Of a DNA stretch of 10,285 nucleotides, positions 1 to 6,836 are shown one piece after another. The notes below the pieces were generated by a model. It did not search any database, was not told the origin of the DNA, and saw only the letters and a program-made list of their open reading frames with translations. The position numbers were made by a program, and so were the translations under genes. This DNA is from CAZDDI01 sp964504195. GTDB taxonomy: Bacteria; Chloroflexota; Anaerolineae; B4-G1; SLSP01. Within the stretch, counting starts at the first letter, position 1; the number at the start of each line of letters is the position of its first letter. The DNA lies in the NCBI GenBank assembly GCA_964504195.1, contig CAZDDI010000096.1, forward strand, positions 1 through 10,285. The letters run 5' to 3'.

Positions 1-66
1 CTGATGTGATGTACAGTATACCTAATTTGCTGTAAACGTATTTCAGGACGGGTCACTAATACGTTG

Positions 67-122
67 ATTCGCCATTCGCCATTTGAAATTCGCCATTTGA
101 AATTCGCCATTTGAAATTTGAA
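67..122. repeat. Tandem array of eight heptamers in two variants (ATTCGCC / ATTTGAA)
   Basis: Positions 67-122 divide exactly into eight 7-bp units in the order A A B A B A B B, where A is ATTCGCC and B is ATTTGAA. Seen at a coarser scale, the 14-mer CGCCATTTGAAATT occurs three times in tandem at 77-118. The array ends 10 bp before the ribosome binding site of the GH13 gene. The rest of positions 1-146 shows no gene and no promoter I can support. Similar arrays are, from memory, common between genes in Chloroflexota and cyanobacteria. No function can be read from the sequence. Confidence 0.9.
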
Positions 123-132
123 ATCCACTATC

Positions 133-138
133 AAGGAG
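133..138 (+). promoter_or_regulatory. Ribosome binding site fixing the GH13 start
   Basis: AAGGAG lies 8 nt before the ATG at 147. The in-frame TTG at 111 lies inside the heptamer array and has no Shine-Dalgarno sequence, so 147 is the better start. Confidence 0.85.
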
Positions 139-146
139 CTGCAACG

Positions 147-1586
147 ATGCCTATCCAAACCCCTGAATGGGTCAAAGATGCAATTTTTTACCAGATTTTC
201 CCGGATCGCTTCGCCCAGAGTGAGAAGGTTGCCAAGCCCGGCAACCTCGAACCCTGGGACGCGCCCCCCACTACGTACGGCTTCAAAGGCGGCGACTTCA
301 TCGGCATGACCGAGCACTTGGAATATCTGGTTGACCTGGGCATTACGGCCATTTACTTCAATCCGGTCTTTGTTTCGGCGGCCAACCACCGCTACCACAC
401 CCACGACTATTACCACATTGACCCCATCCTCGGCGGCGATGCGACCTTCCGCACCTTCCTGGATGCTGCGCACGCTGCCGGAATCCGCGTGATGCTCGAT
501 GGCGTCTTCAACCACGCCAGTCGCGGCTTCTTGCAATTCAACCACATTCTGGAGAACGGCCCGGCCTCGCCGTATCTCGATTGGTTCATCGTCCACAAGT
601 TCCCGCTCCATGCTTACGAGGGTCACAAGCACAACTACGAGGCCTGGTTCAACTTGCGCGAGCTCCCCAAACTCAATACCGATAATCCTCGGGTGCGCCA
701 CTTTTTGCTGGATGTGGCCGAGTATTGGCTCAACTTTGGCATTGATGGTTGGCGGCTCGATGTGCCGCTGGAAATCAAGACCCCCGGCTTCTGGGAGGAG
801 TTCCGTCGCCACGTCAAGCGCATCAACCCTGAGGCGTACATCCTGGCGGAAATCTGGGAGGAGAGCCAGCCCTGGTTACAGGGCGAGCATTTCGATGCGA
901 CGATGAATTATCTCTTCAACCGCGCCTGCCTGGGGTTCTTCGGCGGCGAGGCGCTGGACACTTCCGAGCGGCCCGGCGGGTTCAAACTCAAGCGGTTCAA
1001 TGCCAAGAGCTTCGCGCGGGAAATTGAGCGGCAGTTGGGGCTTTACGATTGGAACGTGACGCTGGTGCAGTACAATCTGCTCAGCAGCCACGACGAGCCG
1101 CGTTTCCGCACGCTGGTGGGCGGCGATACGCGCCGTTTCCGTCTGGCAACGCTGTTCCAAATGGTGTTCCCCGGCCCACCTGGCATCTATTATGGCGATG
1201 AAATCGGCATGGAGGGCGGCAACGACCCGGACTGCCGCCGGGCCTTCCCCTGGGACGACCGGCTGTGGGACAAGCCCTTGTTGGAAGACGTGCGCAAGTT
1301 CATCGCGCTGCGCAAAGCCCATTCCGCGCTGCGCCGTGGCGACTTCTCGACACTGCACGCTAAAGGCGATGTCTACGCTATTGCCCGCCACGATGAGGGT
1401 GAAACGCTGGTGATCGCCTTCAACGTGGGTAGCGAACCGCAGGAAGTCACGCTGGATGTGCGCAAGGTCGCGCCGGCAACGGCTGTGCCCGTGGATGTGT
1501 GGAGCGGCGAACCGGCGACGACCAGCGAGGGGCGGCTCACGCTCACCATCCCGCCGCTCGATGCGCGGGTGGTGGTGTATGCCTAA
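147..1586 (+). CDS. GH13 alpha-glucan hydrolase (neopullulanase/cyclomaltodextrinase-like), no N-terminal starch-binding domain
   Basis: This 479-aa enzyme probably hydrolyses alpha-1,4 (and perhaps alpha-1,6) links of maltodextrins, cyclodextrins or pullulan in the cytoplasm; no signal peptide is visible. It opens directly into the catalytic barrel (WVKDAIFYQIFPDRF, residues ~8-22). The GH13 signatures are present in order: region I DGVFNH (118-123), region V LPKLN (173-177, the neopullulanase-subgroup marker), region II GWRLDVPLE with nucleophile D205, region III AEIWEE with acid/base E235, and region IV SSHDEPR with H315-D316. The last ~80 residues look like the usual C-terminal beta-sandwich. 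GH13_20 enzymes normally carry a ~120-residue CBM34 N-domain used for dimerisation; it is absent here and the upstream DNA is repeat. Exact substrate is uncertain. The next gene starts 53 bp downstream. Confidence 0.93.
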   Translation: MPIQTPEWVKDAIFYQIFPDRFAQSEKVAKPGNLEPWDAPPTTYGFKGGDFIGMTEHLEYLVDLGITAIYFNPVFVSAANHRYHTHDYYHIDPILGGDATFRTFLDAAHAAGIRVMLDGVFNHASRGFLQFNHILENGPASPYLDWFIVHKFPLHAYEGHKHNYEAWFNLRELPKLNTDNPRVRHFLLDVAEYWLNFGIDGWRLDVPLEIKTPGFWEEFRRHVKRINPEAYILAEIWEESQPWLQGEHFDATMNYLFNRACLGFFGGEALDTSERPGGFKLKRFNAKSFAREIERQLGLYDWNVTLVQYNLLSSHDEPRFRTLVGGDTRRFRLATLFQMVFPGPPGIYYGDEIGMEGGNDPDCRRAFPWDDRLWDKPLLEDVRKFIALRKAHSALRRGDFSTLHAKGDVYAIARHDEGETLVIAFNVGSEPQEVTLDVRKVAPATAVPVDVWSGEPATTSEGRLTLTIPPLDARVVVYA

Positions 1587-1594
1587 TAGCTTTC

Positions 1595-1627
1595 AGTCCT
1601 GGCAGCTGTGCGAAACTTGCCAGGGCT
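1595..1627 (+). repeat. Imperfect palindrome between GH13 gene and mnmA (diverged copy of the CCTGGCA...TGCCAGG repeat)
   Basis: A perfect CCTGGCA (1598-1604) pairs with TGCCAGG (1618-1624). The stem extends outward through a T-G wobble and two more pairs, with a loop of about 12 nt. It lies 8 bp after the GH13 stop and 12 bp before the mnmA ATG. There is no T-run, so it is not a standard terminator. It resembles a decayed copy of the cleaner palindromes at 3236-3269 and 6803-6836, including the GAAAC half of the centre. Confidence 0.65.
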
Positions 1628-1639
1628 TGTGGGGCACAG

Positions 1640-2683
1640 ATGGCTGATCGGGTCATTCTAGGGCTGAGTGGCGGGGTGGATAGCGCCGTCGCGGCGCTGC
1701 TGCTGCGTCAGGCCGGGTTCGCGGTGGAGGGCGTGGCGCTGCGCTTGTGGCGCGCGGTCGCGGGCGATGATAGCCTGGACGCCGCGCGTGCTGTGGCGCA
1801 AGCGGTGGATATTCCGTTCCGCGTGCTCGATCTGGAGGTCCGCTTCTACCGGGATGTGGTGCAGCCGTTCGTGGCACACTATGCGCAGGGGCGCACGCCC
1901 AACCCCTGTGTGGCCTGCAACCCTACCTTCAAGTTTGCCGCACTGTGGGAAGAAGCCCAGCGCGTAGGGGCAGCCTGGGTTGCTACCGGGCATTACGCCC
2001 GGGTGGAGCATCAACCCGGCGCACCGAGCCGCCTGCTGCGCGCGCGCGGTCTGCGCCACGATCAGTCTTACGCGCTACACCGACTACCACAAGTCTTGTT
2101 GCAGCGCGTACTGTTTCCGTTGGGCGCGCTGGCCGATAAGGCCGAGGTGCGGACGCTGGCCCGCGAGCATGGCTTACCCAGCGCGGCGCGGCCCGATAGC
2201 CAGGACTTGTGCTTTATGCTGGGTGGCGATTACCGGGACTTGCTGGCAAAAATACACCCGGACGCGCTGCGTCCCGGCCCGATTCTCGATGAGACCGGTG
2301 TCGTGCGGGGTGAGCATCACGGGCTGGCGGGCTACACCGTAGGGCAACGGCACGGCTTGGGGATCGCCGCGCCCGCGCCGCTCTATGTGCTGCGGCTGGA
2401 TCCGGTCAACAATGCCCTGGTGGTAGGCCCGGTGGCAAGCCTGGAGCAGCGCGAGTGCGACCTGGAGGAGGTTACTTTCATTGCGGGTGCGCCGCCCGCT
2501 GCCGCGTTTGCGGCTGAAGCGCGTATTCGCTATCGCGCGCCGCTGGTGCCGGTGGATGTGACCATCGCCGGGCCGCGCGCCCGCGTGACCTTTGCCCAAG
2601 CGCAGCGGGGTGTGGCGCCGGGGCAATCTCTGGTTTTCTATGCGGGCGCTGTGGTGTTGGGCGGCGGCGTGATTGTGGCCTGA
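1640..2683 (+). CDS. mnmA: tRNA-specific 2-thiouridylase MnmA
   Basis: MnmA thiolates U34 in the wobble position of tRNA Lys, Glu and Gln, using ATP and a persulfide sulfur donor. The 347-aa protein begins with the PP-loop SGGVDSAVAALLL (residues 10-22), which binds ATP. The first catalytic Cys is C93 in TPNPCVACN. ATGHYARVE (115-123) and DQSYALHRLP (141-150) are family signatures. The second catalytic Cys is C191 in SQDLCF. The central domain carries GYTVGQRHGLGIA (231-243), and the C-terminal beta-barrel ends in LGGGVIVA. Length is near the usual ~350-370. The reading frame stays open upstream to 1499, but homology starts at the ATG at 1640, preceded only by a weak GGGG. The exonuclease-like gene follows after 18 bp, so the two are probably co-transcribed. 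No sulfur-relay gene is nearby. Confidence 0.97.
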   Translation: MADRVILGLSGGVDSAVAALLLRQAGFAVEGVALRLWRAVAGDDSLDAARAVAQAVDIPFRVLDLEVRFYRDVVQPFVAHYAQGRTPNPCVACNPTFKFAALWEEAQRVGAAWVATGHYARVEHQPGAPSRLLRARGLRHDQSYALHRLPQVLLQRVLFPLGALADKAEVRTLAREHGLPSAARPDSQDLCFMLGGDYRDLLAKIHPDALRPGPILDETGVVRGEHHGLAGYTVGQRHGLGIAAPAPLYVLRLDPVNNALVVGPVASLEQRECDLEEVTFIAGAPPAAAFAAEARIRYRAPLVPVDVTIAGPRARVTFAQAQRGVAPGQSLVFYAGAVVLGGGVIVA

Positions 2684-2701
2684 AACGTGAGAGGAGGCGG
2701 T

Positions 2702-3226
2702 ATGCCAATCTTTTTCGACATCGAAACGCAAAATACTTTTCAAGAGGTGGGCGGACGTTACCCAGAACGGCTGAAGCTGTCGGTCGCAGTGACGTTCGAT
2801 ACGGCGGATGGGGCTTTTCACCGGTACACGGAGGCTAATGTCGCGGAGCTCGTGGCGGCGTTGCAGGCCACTGACCTGGTAGTGGGCTACAACCTGTTCG
2901 GCTTCGACTATCCGGTGATGCAACAGTACACATCTGTACCGCTGGCGCAATTGCCTACCGTGGATATGCTGGCGGAAATCCACCGGCAGCTGGGCTTCCG
3001 CGTCGCGCTGGATTCTGTGGCGACGGCGACGTTGCAAATCGGCAAGAGCGCCGATGGCTTGCAGGCCGTGAGTTGGTGGCGCGAGGGGCGTGTGGAAGAG
3101 GTCTTCCAGTATTGCGAGCAGGACGTGGATGTAACTCGCCGCGTTTATGAGTTCGGCAAGCAGTACCGGTATGTGCAGTTTTACGATAAGCAGTATCGCT
3201 TGCGCAAAGTGCCGGTAGCGTGGTAG
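2702..3226 (+). CDS. Stand-alone DEDDy 3'-5' exonuclease-like protein (RNase H-like fold)
   Basis: This is a small 174-aa protein consisting almost only of a DnaQ/RNase H-like exonuclease domain. Exo I is IFFDIETQ with D6 and E8. Exo II is VGYNLFGFDYPVM with N64 and D69. Exo III is YCEQDVDVTRRVY with Y137 and D141, spaced as in the DEDDy subclass. All four acidic metal ligands are present, so it should be active on DNA or RNA ends. The closest family I can suggest is the YprB-like RNase H group or the proofreading domain of family B polymerases; those domains often sit in larger proteins, but here no helicase or polymerase follows. The start ATG at 2702 has a strong GAGGAGG (2691-2697). The gene lies 18 bp after mnmA and 9 bp before the terminator stem, closing the plus-strand series. 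Substrate and partner are unknown. Confidence 0.85.
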   Translation: MPIFFDIETQNTFQEVGGRYPERLKLSVAVTFDTADGAFHRYTEANVAELVAALQATDLVVGYNLFGFDYPVMQQYTSVPLAQLPTVDMLAEIHRQLGFRVALDSVATATLQIGKSADGLQAVSWWREGRVEEVFQYCEQDVDVTRRVYEFGKQYRYVQFYDKQYRLRKVPVAW

Positions 3227-3235
3227 TTGCTTCTT

Positions 3236-3274
3236 AGACCTGGCAGGTTTTCTGAAACCTGCCAGGTCTTTTTT
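3236..3274 (+). terminator. Rho-independent terminator built from the AGACCTGGCAGGTTT palindrome
   Basis: A perfect 15-bp stem (AGACCTGGCAGGTTT 3236-3250, AAACCTGCCAGGTCT 3255-3269) with a 4-nt loop TCTG is followed by six T's at 3269-3274. It lies 9 bp after the exonuclease-like stop and ends plus-strand transcription. On the minus strand there is no T-run after the stem, so termination is probably one-directional. The T-run overlaps the TAA stop (3273-3275) of the convergent DJ-1-like gene. The same palindrome recurs at 6803-6836 and, diverged, at 1595-1627. Confidence 0.9.
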
Positions 3275-3827
3275 ATTGTGTCACCATCGCCGCGCCCACC
3301 TGCTGTGCTTTCTCCGCGCCATAGAGCTGCGCTACCAGCTCCAGTGCGAACTCCACCGCTGTTCCCGGCCCTCGGCTGGTGATACACGGGCCATCCACCA
3401 CGACGCGCTCTTCCACGGATTGTGGATCATGCAATTGCAGCGCAAAGCTCGGATGGCAAGTAGCGCGGCGGCCCGCGAGCAGGCCGTGATGTTGCAACAC
3501 CACCACTGGCGCGGCGCAAATCGCGGCATAGCGCCGTCCGGCGGCGGACTGCGCCCGGAGCAGCGCGGCCAGCACAGGGCAATCGCGCAGATGCTCCGCG
3601 CCGGGCATCCCACCCGGCACCGCGATGAGATCGTAAATCTCGTCAGTGCATCCGGCAATCAGCGTATCCGCCACGAGTTTCACTCCCCGCGAGGCCGTCA
3701 CCTGCAAGCCATCCACCGAGGCCACCGTGACCTCCGCCCCGGCCCGCCGCAGAATATCAATGATGCAGACGGCTTCCATTTCCTCGGTGCCGTCGGCGAT
3801 GGGAACCAGTACTCGTTTCATATTCAT
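3273..3827 (-). CDS. DJ-1/PfpI family protein, DJ-1/YajL-like subgroup
   Basis: The 184-aa protein covers the whole flavodoxin-like DJ-1 fold. DGTEEMEAV (12-20) holds the conserved glutamate E18 that interacts with the active cysteine. VPGGMPGAEHLRD (70-82) is the usual loop. AAICAAP (101-107) is the nucleophile elbow with C104, and SRGPGTAVEFALELV (151-165) is the signature specific to DJ-1/YajL rather than to PfpI proteases. Members of this subgroup are oxidative-stress chaperones with reported, and disputed, glyoxalase III or deglycase activity. The start at 3827 has GGAAGGA (3835-3841) 7 nt upstream; an ATG at codon 3 is less likely. Its start overlaps the kinase stop as ATGA (3824-3827), so translation is probably coupled to that gene. 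It is the last gene of the minus-strand run. Confidence 0.94.
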   Translation of the reverse strand: MNMKRVLVPIADGTEEMEAVCIIDILRRAGAEVTVASVDGLQVTASRGVKLVADTLIAGCTDEIYDLIAVPGGMPGAEHLRDCPVLAALLRAQSAAGRRYAAICAAPVVVLQHHGLLAGRRATCHPSFALQLHDPQSVEERVVVDGPCITSRGPGTAVEFALELVAQLYGAEKAQQVGAAMVTQ

Positions 3828-4873
3828 CGTTTTATCCTTCCATGCTTTGGTAGACGGGCTGTAAGCTGCGTTAGCGTCGCTTCGATAGATGCCAGCCCGT
3901 GGAAACAGTCTGTGATGATAGCAAGATTTTCTTCGTCACTCTCGTCGCCCCCGTCCCCGCGCAGGATGTGGATCATGCACTCGGTTATATCCTCGCCGGC
4001 GCGGCGGTAGTAGTAGAAGCCGAAGACGCCCGCGTTGAGCCAGGCCGGGCCGGTGACACGTTCATACTTTGGCAAGAAGTGCTCCCAGAAGTCAGGCTCG
4101 CTGGCAAAGAAGAACAGGTCATGCTCCGGTGGGGCGAGGATGGCGTTCTCCCAATCCAGCAGGTAGAGCGTTCTGTTGGCATCCAGCATCATGTTCCAGC
4201 CGTGCAGGTCGGTGTGGCAGATCACGCGCGGCTTGTCGAGGGCTTCCGCGTGGGTCTGGAGCGCGTGGGCGCGCTGCACAAAATCCAGGAATTGCGCTCG
4301 GCGCGGGAGAGCAAAGTCGCGGAGTTGCCGTTGCCCTTGTGTGTCGGTGGCGCTGGCGAGGCGTGCGTCCAGTATATCCATGAGCAGCGGCGCGAAGGCC
4401 AGCGCGTACTGCTCCACCAGCGGGTTAGGGATGTTCAGCCGGGAAGTGCTGGCGTGGAGTGTTCCCACCAACTGGGCGACGCGTTGCGTGAATTCTGCTG
4501 TCTCAAGGCGCGCCTGTCCCAACACCTCCCCTTCGATAAAATGGACGAGGATCAACTGATACGCGCCAAAATCCGCCGTTAAACTACCTGTTTGCGCTTC
4601 CAGAGGATATGGCACATGGGGTAGAATCTTCTGCTTGTGCAGTGTGTGGACTAGTGGGAGGTAGAATTCCACGGAGCTGGCCGCTGACGCGGTAGTATCC
4701 AGTTGATGCGGGTGGAGCTTGAGAAAATAGCGGCTGCCATCGGCGCATTCGATCACATAGCAATAATCCGCCCACTCTGTGGGGAAGTAGCGCACGTTTT
4801 GCGCCGGGACGTTGTAGCTGGTTTGCAGTGCGGCAATCAATGCAGTATAGTCAATTTGGGGTTCGGGTCTCAT
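3824..4873 (-). CDS. APH-fold phosphotransferase (choline-kinase/aminoglycoside-phosphotransferase superfamily)
   Basis: This 349-aa cytosolic kinase is likely to transfer the ATP gamma-phosphate to a small hydroxylated molecule. The Brenner motif ICHTDLHGWN carries H220, catalytic D222 and N227. The metal-binding DWE (D240) follows in LYLLDWENAILAPPEHDLFF. YFLKLHP near K52 is the probable ATP lysine in the N-lobe. The HGWN form and the LAPPEHDL stretch remind me most of the APH(9)/spectinomycin phosphotransferase-like branch, which is full of members with unknown substrates; resistance should not be assumed. The start ATG at 4873 has AAGGAA 6 nt upstream. A 48-bp AT-rich gap separates it from xdhC-like upstream, and it overlaps the DJ-1-like gene by four bases. 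Homoserine- or fructosamine-type substrates are other options within the superfamily. Confidence 0.88.
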   Translation of the reverse strand: MRPEPQIDYTALIAALQTSYNVPAQNVRYFPTEWADYCYVIECADGSRYFLKLHPHQLDTTASAASSVEFYLPLVHTLHKQKILPHVPYPLEAQTGSLTADFGAYQLILVHFIEGEVLGQARLETAEFTQRVAQLVGTLHASTSRLNIPNPLVEQYALAFAPLLMDILDARLASATDTQGQRQLRDFALPRRAQFLDFVQRAHALQTHAEALDKPRVICHTDLHGWNMMLDANRTLYLLDWENAILAPPEHDLFFFASEPDFWEHFLPKYERVTGPAWLNAGVFGFYYYRRAGEDITECMIHILRGDGGDESDEENLAIITDCFHGLASIEATLTQLTARLPKHGRIKR

Positions 4874-4921
4874 AGGCAGTTCCTTATTGAAAAATTTTGT
4901 GAATCCTGTTAAATAAAAGAC

Positions 4922-5962
4922 TCACCCTGTCCGGCGGCTCATCATCCCTCCGCTGCGCCGGTGCCGCACAGCCACCGCCTCCGCCAGGATGGAGAGCGCA
5001 ATCAGTGCCGGGTCGCGCCCGCCGATGTTCAGCCCTACCGGCCCGTGGATGCGCGCCAGCTGCTCCTCCGTGAACCCGGCTTGCAGCAGCTCGGCGCGGC
5101 GGTCGCTTTGGGTCTTCTTGCTGCCCAGGAAGCCGATGTAGTGTGCCTCGCTGTGCAGCGCGAGCGTGAGCGCGGGGATGTCGAACTTAGGGTCATGGAA
5201 CAGTACGACGATGGCCCAGCCAGGGCCGAAGTCCGCCGCTGTGAATACGTCCTGCGGCCAACCGAAGCGCGTCTCGACGCCGGGGAAGCGCTCCTCGCGC
5301 AAAAACGCGCGCCGCGCATCGCTCACGATGACCTCGTAGCCCGCGAGTTTACCCATCTGCGCCAGCGGCGCGGCAATATCCGTCGCGCCGAAGATAAGCA
5401 GGGTGGGGGGCTGGGGGAACACTTCCACGAAGACCTCGCCCTGTGGATAGGTGTGCTTTTGCGCGTAAGGGCCGGGCCACGCGGCGACGAGATCGTCTAA
5501 TACGGCAGCATCGAGCGCAGGATCGCCCAGCGTCCCCCGCACGCTCCCATCGCTCTTGTGCAGTAGATGCCGGGGCGTATCGGTGCGGGTGGCAAAACCC
5601 ACCGGGCGCTTGGCCTCAAGTTCTGCGATGATGACATCGTAGAGCGGATCATAGCGCTCCACCAGCACATCAATCGCGCCGCCGCAGGCCAGGCCCGCGC
5701 CCCACGCCTGCTCGTCGCTGATGCCAAAGAACGGGCGGCGGATGTCCGCTTCGCCGCTGAGGACAAACTCCATCTCGGCTACGGCGTCGCCATCCACGCA
5801 GCCGCTGCTCACCGACCCGGCGATGTCGCCCTCGGTGTTGAGCAGCATCCGCGTCCCTGCTGGGCGCAGCGACGAGCCGCGCGTCTCGATGATGGTGGCG
5901 ATGGCAAACTCGGTTTTCCCCTCCGCTTGCCAGCGTTTGAGATCGGATAGGATGTCTTTCAT
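4922..5962 (-). CDS. XdhC/CoxI family molybdo-enzyme maturation protein
   Basis: XdhC-family proteins bind molybdenum cofactor and help its sulfuration and insertion into xanthine dehydrogenase or CO dehydrogenase-type hydroxylases. The 346-aa protein has both standard domains. The N-terminal XdhC_CoxI domain shows GSSLRPAGTRML (29-40), GSVSSGCVDGD (49-59, C55) and LACGGAIDVLVE (91-102). The C-terminal Rossmann domain shows TLLIFGATDIAAPLAQ (187-202), YEVIVSDAR (209-217) and YIGFLGSKKT (275-284). It ends with GPVGLNIGGRDPALIALSILAE (307-328), typical of the family. ATG at 5962 has a strong GGAGGT, set only 3 nt away. No molybdenum hydroxylase subunit lies in the window, so its client must be elsewhere or the protein serves another role. 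The MBL-fold gene lies 58 bp upstream. Confidence 0.93.
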   Translation of the reverse strand: MKDILSDLKRWQAEGKTEFAIATIIETRGSSLRPAGTRMLLNTEGDIAGSVSSGCVDGDAVAEMEFVLSGEADIRRPFFGISDEQAWGAGLACGGAIDVLVERYDPLYDVIIAELEAKRPVGFATRTDTPRHLLHKSDGSVRGTLGDPALDAAVLDDLVAAWPGPYAQKHTYPQGEVFVEVFPQPPTLLIFGATDIAAPLAQMGKLAGYEVIVSDARRAFLREERFPGVETRFGWPQDVFTAADFGPGWAIVVLFHDPKFDIPALTLALHSEAHYIGFLGSKKTQSDRRAELLQAGFTEEQLARIHGPVGLNIGGRDPALIALSILAEAVAVRHRRSGGMMSRRTG

Positions 5963-6020
5963 GTTACCTCCAAAGAGTTGGTAGTGGAATGGGCGACGGG
6001 GACAACTACTTCATCACCCG

Positions 6021-6791
6021 TTACCCGGCACTGAACTTATCAAAATCTACCGGATCATGGGCGCTGATGAAGGTGATCTCGTCGCTGTAGGCTCGATAGA
6101 GCGCCTTGAGCCGGTCGGTGTTGCCGCCCAAGAACCAGGTATCCAGGCCGAGCGGCGGATTGCTGAAGAGTCGGTTGGTCAGGCCCACATTATAAAACGG
6201 ATACGCGCCGTCGCCGTAGTGGAGCACCCAGCCGTCCTCGCCGCCGATGGCAACGCCACAATGGCCGGGTGTGTGGCCGGTGAGCGGGATCAGCAGGATG
6301 CGCGGACGCAGGCCTGGCAGCACCTCGATGGCATCGAAGCCGTACCACGTTTGGCCTTTTAGCCGATGAATGGCCCAATCCGGGCCGTGTACCCAATGCT
6401 GTGGTTGGTACGTCCACGCGGCAAACTTGCCGATCCGGTGCGTGGCCTCGTACTCCGCCGCAAAGACGTGGACACGCGCCTGCGGGAAGTCCGGCAATCC
6501 GCCGGCGTGATCCAGATGCAGGTGTGTCAGAACGATGTGCCGTACCTCGGCGGGATCGTAGCCCCGGCGGGCGATCTGGCGGACGGCGGTATCCGCCACA
6601 TTGCGGGACATCCGCAGCGTCGCCGTGAACAGGCGCATCGAGCGCGTCGGGTGCATCACATCGCCGACGCCGTAGCCGGAATCCACCAGCAGCAGGCCCG
6701 CGTCCGTTTCCACGAGCAAGCAGTGGGTTACGGCGCGCGTCCGGGGCCAGTAGGGCCGCAGCGGCCCACAATCAAGATGGTGGATGGTCAT
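6021..6791 (-). CDS. MBL-fold metallo-hydrolase (lactonase / glyoxalase II-like)
   Basis: The 256-aa protein is a single metallo-beta-lactamase domain. The metal motif HLHLDHAG reads T-H90-L-H92-L-D94-H95. The further ligands are H173 in TGHTPGHCGVAI, bridging D194 in HYGDGAYPF and H245 in FISAHDP. All ligands for a two-metal site are present, so it should be an active hydrolase. The compact layout resembles N-acyl-homoserine lactonase-like and glyoxalase II-like members; sequence alone does not decide between a lactone, a thioester or another ester. There is no signal peptide, so it is cytosolic. The start at 6791 has GAGGGG (6797-6802) 5 nt upstream. That site directly abuts a hairpin (6803-6836) that separates it from the aldo/keto reductase, so translation or mRNA stability may be influenced by the hairpin. 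Confidence 0.9.
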   Translation of the reverse strand: MTIHHLDCGPLRPYWPRTRAVTHCLLVETDAGLLLVDSGYGVGDVMHPTRSMRLFTATLRMSRNVADTAVRQIARRGYDPAEVRHIVLTHLHLDHAGGLPDFPQARVHVFAAEYEATHRIGKFAAWTYQPQHWVHGPDWAIHRLKGQTWYGFDAIEVLPGLRPRILLIPLTGHTPGHCGVAIGGEDGWVLHYGDGAYPFYNVGLTNRLFSNPPLGLDTWFLGGNTDRLKALYRAYSDEITFISAHDPVDFDKFSAG

Positions 6792-6802
6792 CTATTCCCC
6801 TC

Positions 6803-6836
6803 AAGACCGTCAGGTTTCTGAAACCTGGCAGGTCTT
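6803..6836. repeat. Palindromic repeat between aldo/keto reductase and MBL genes
   Basis: On the plus strand 15 base pairs form with one G-T wobble and one bulged A (6830), around a 3-nt loop CTG. The inner arm is CAGGTTT/AAACCTG and the outer arm is AAGACC/GGTCTT. It is a close copy of the terminator palindrome at 3236-3269. In the transcribed minus direction it is followed by GAGGGG, not a T-run, so it is not a canonical terminator. One end touches the TAA stop of the reductase, the other touches the ribosome binding site of the MBL gene. Confidence 0.85.

Noticed and set aside
27..62. Promoter TTGCTG ... TAATAC upstream of the GH13 gene
   Set aside because: The spacer would be 24 bp, too long for a sigma-70-type promoter.
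67..122. CRISPR-like repeat
   Set aside because: Units are 7 bp with no spacers and no cas genes nearby; it is a simple tandem array.
111..149. TTG at 111 as the GH13 start
   Set aside because: It lies in the heptamer array and lacks a ribosome binding site, while ATG at 147 has AAGGAG 8 nt upstream.
876..1391. 171-codon open frame on the minus strand
   Set aside because: Antisense to the catalytic region of the GH13 gene, with no motif of its own.
1499..1642. Longer MnmA starting at 1499
   Set aside because: The extra residues overlap the end of the GH13 gene and resemble nothing; family homology begins at the ATG at 1640.
2174..3037. 287-codon open frame on the minus strand
   Set aside because: It is antisense to mnmA and the exonuclease-like gene, is rich in Arg, His and Gln as expected from a GC-rich shadow frame, and has no recognisable motif or ribosome binding site.
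3276..4582. Open frames of 244 and 227 codons on the plus strand
   Set aside because: They run antisense to the DJ-1-like and APH-fold genes, whose catalytic motifs are clear; their translations show no domain.
3824..4873. Aminoglycoside or spectinomycin resistance gene
   Set aside because: The APH fold is clear and the motif is APH(9)-like, but this branch contains many kinases of unknown substrate and there is no resistance or mobile context.
4874..4921. Possible relic of an ACAGGATT-type repeat or promoter in the AT-rich gap
   Set aside because: Only one partial unit is visible and no -35/-10 pair with acceptable spacing could be found.
6021..6791. Quorum-quenching AHL lactonase assignment
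   Set aside because: Metal motifs fit, but they are shared by many MBL hydrolases; no LuxI/LuxR genes are present to support the role.
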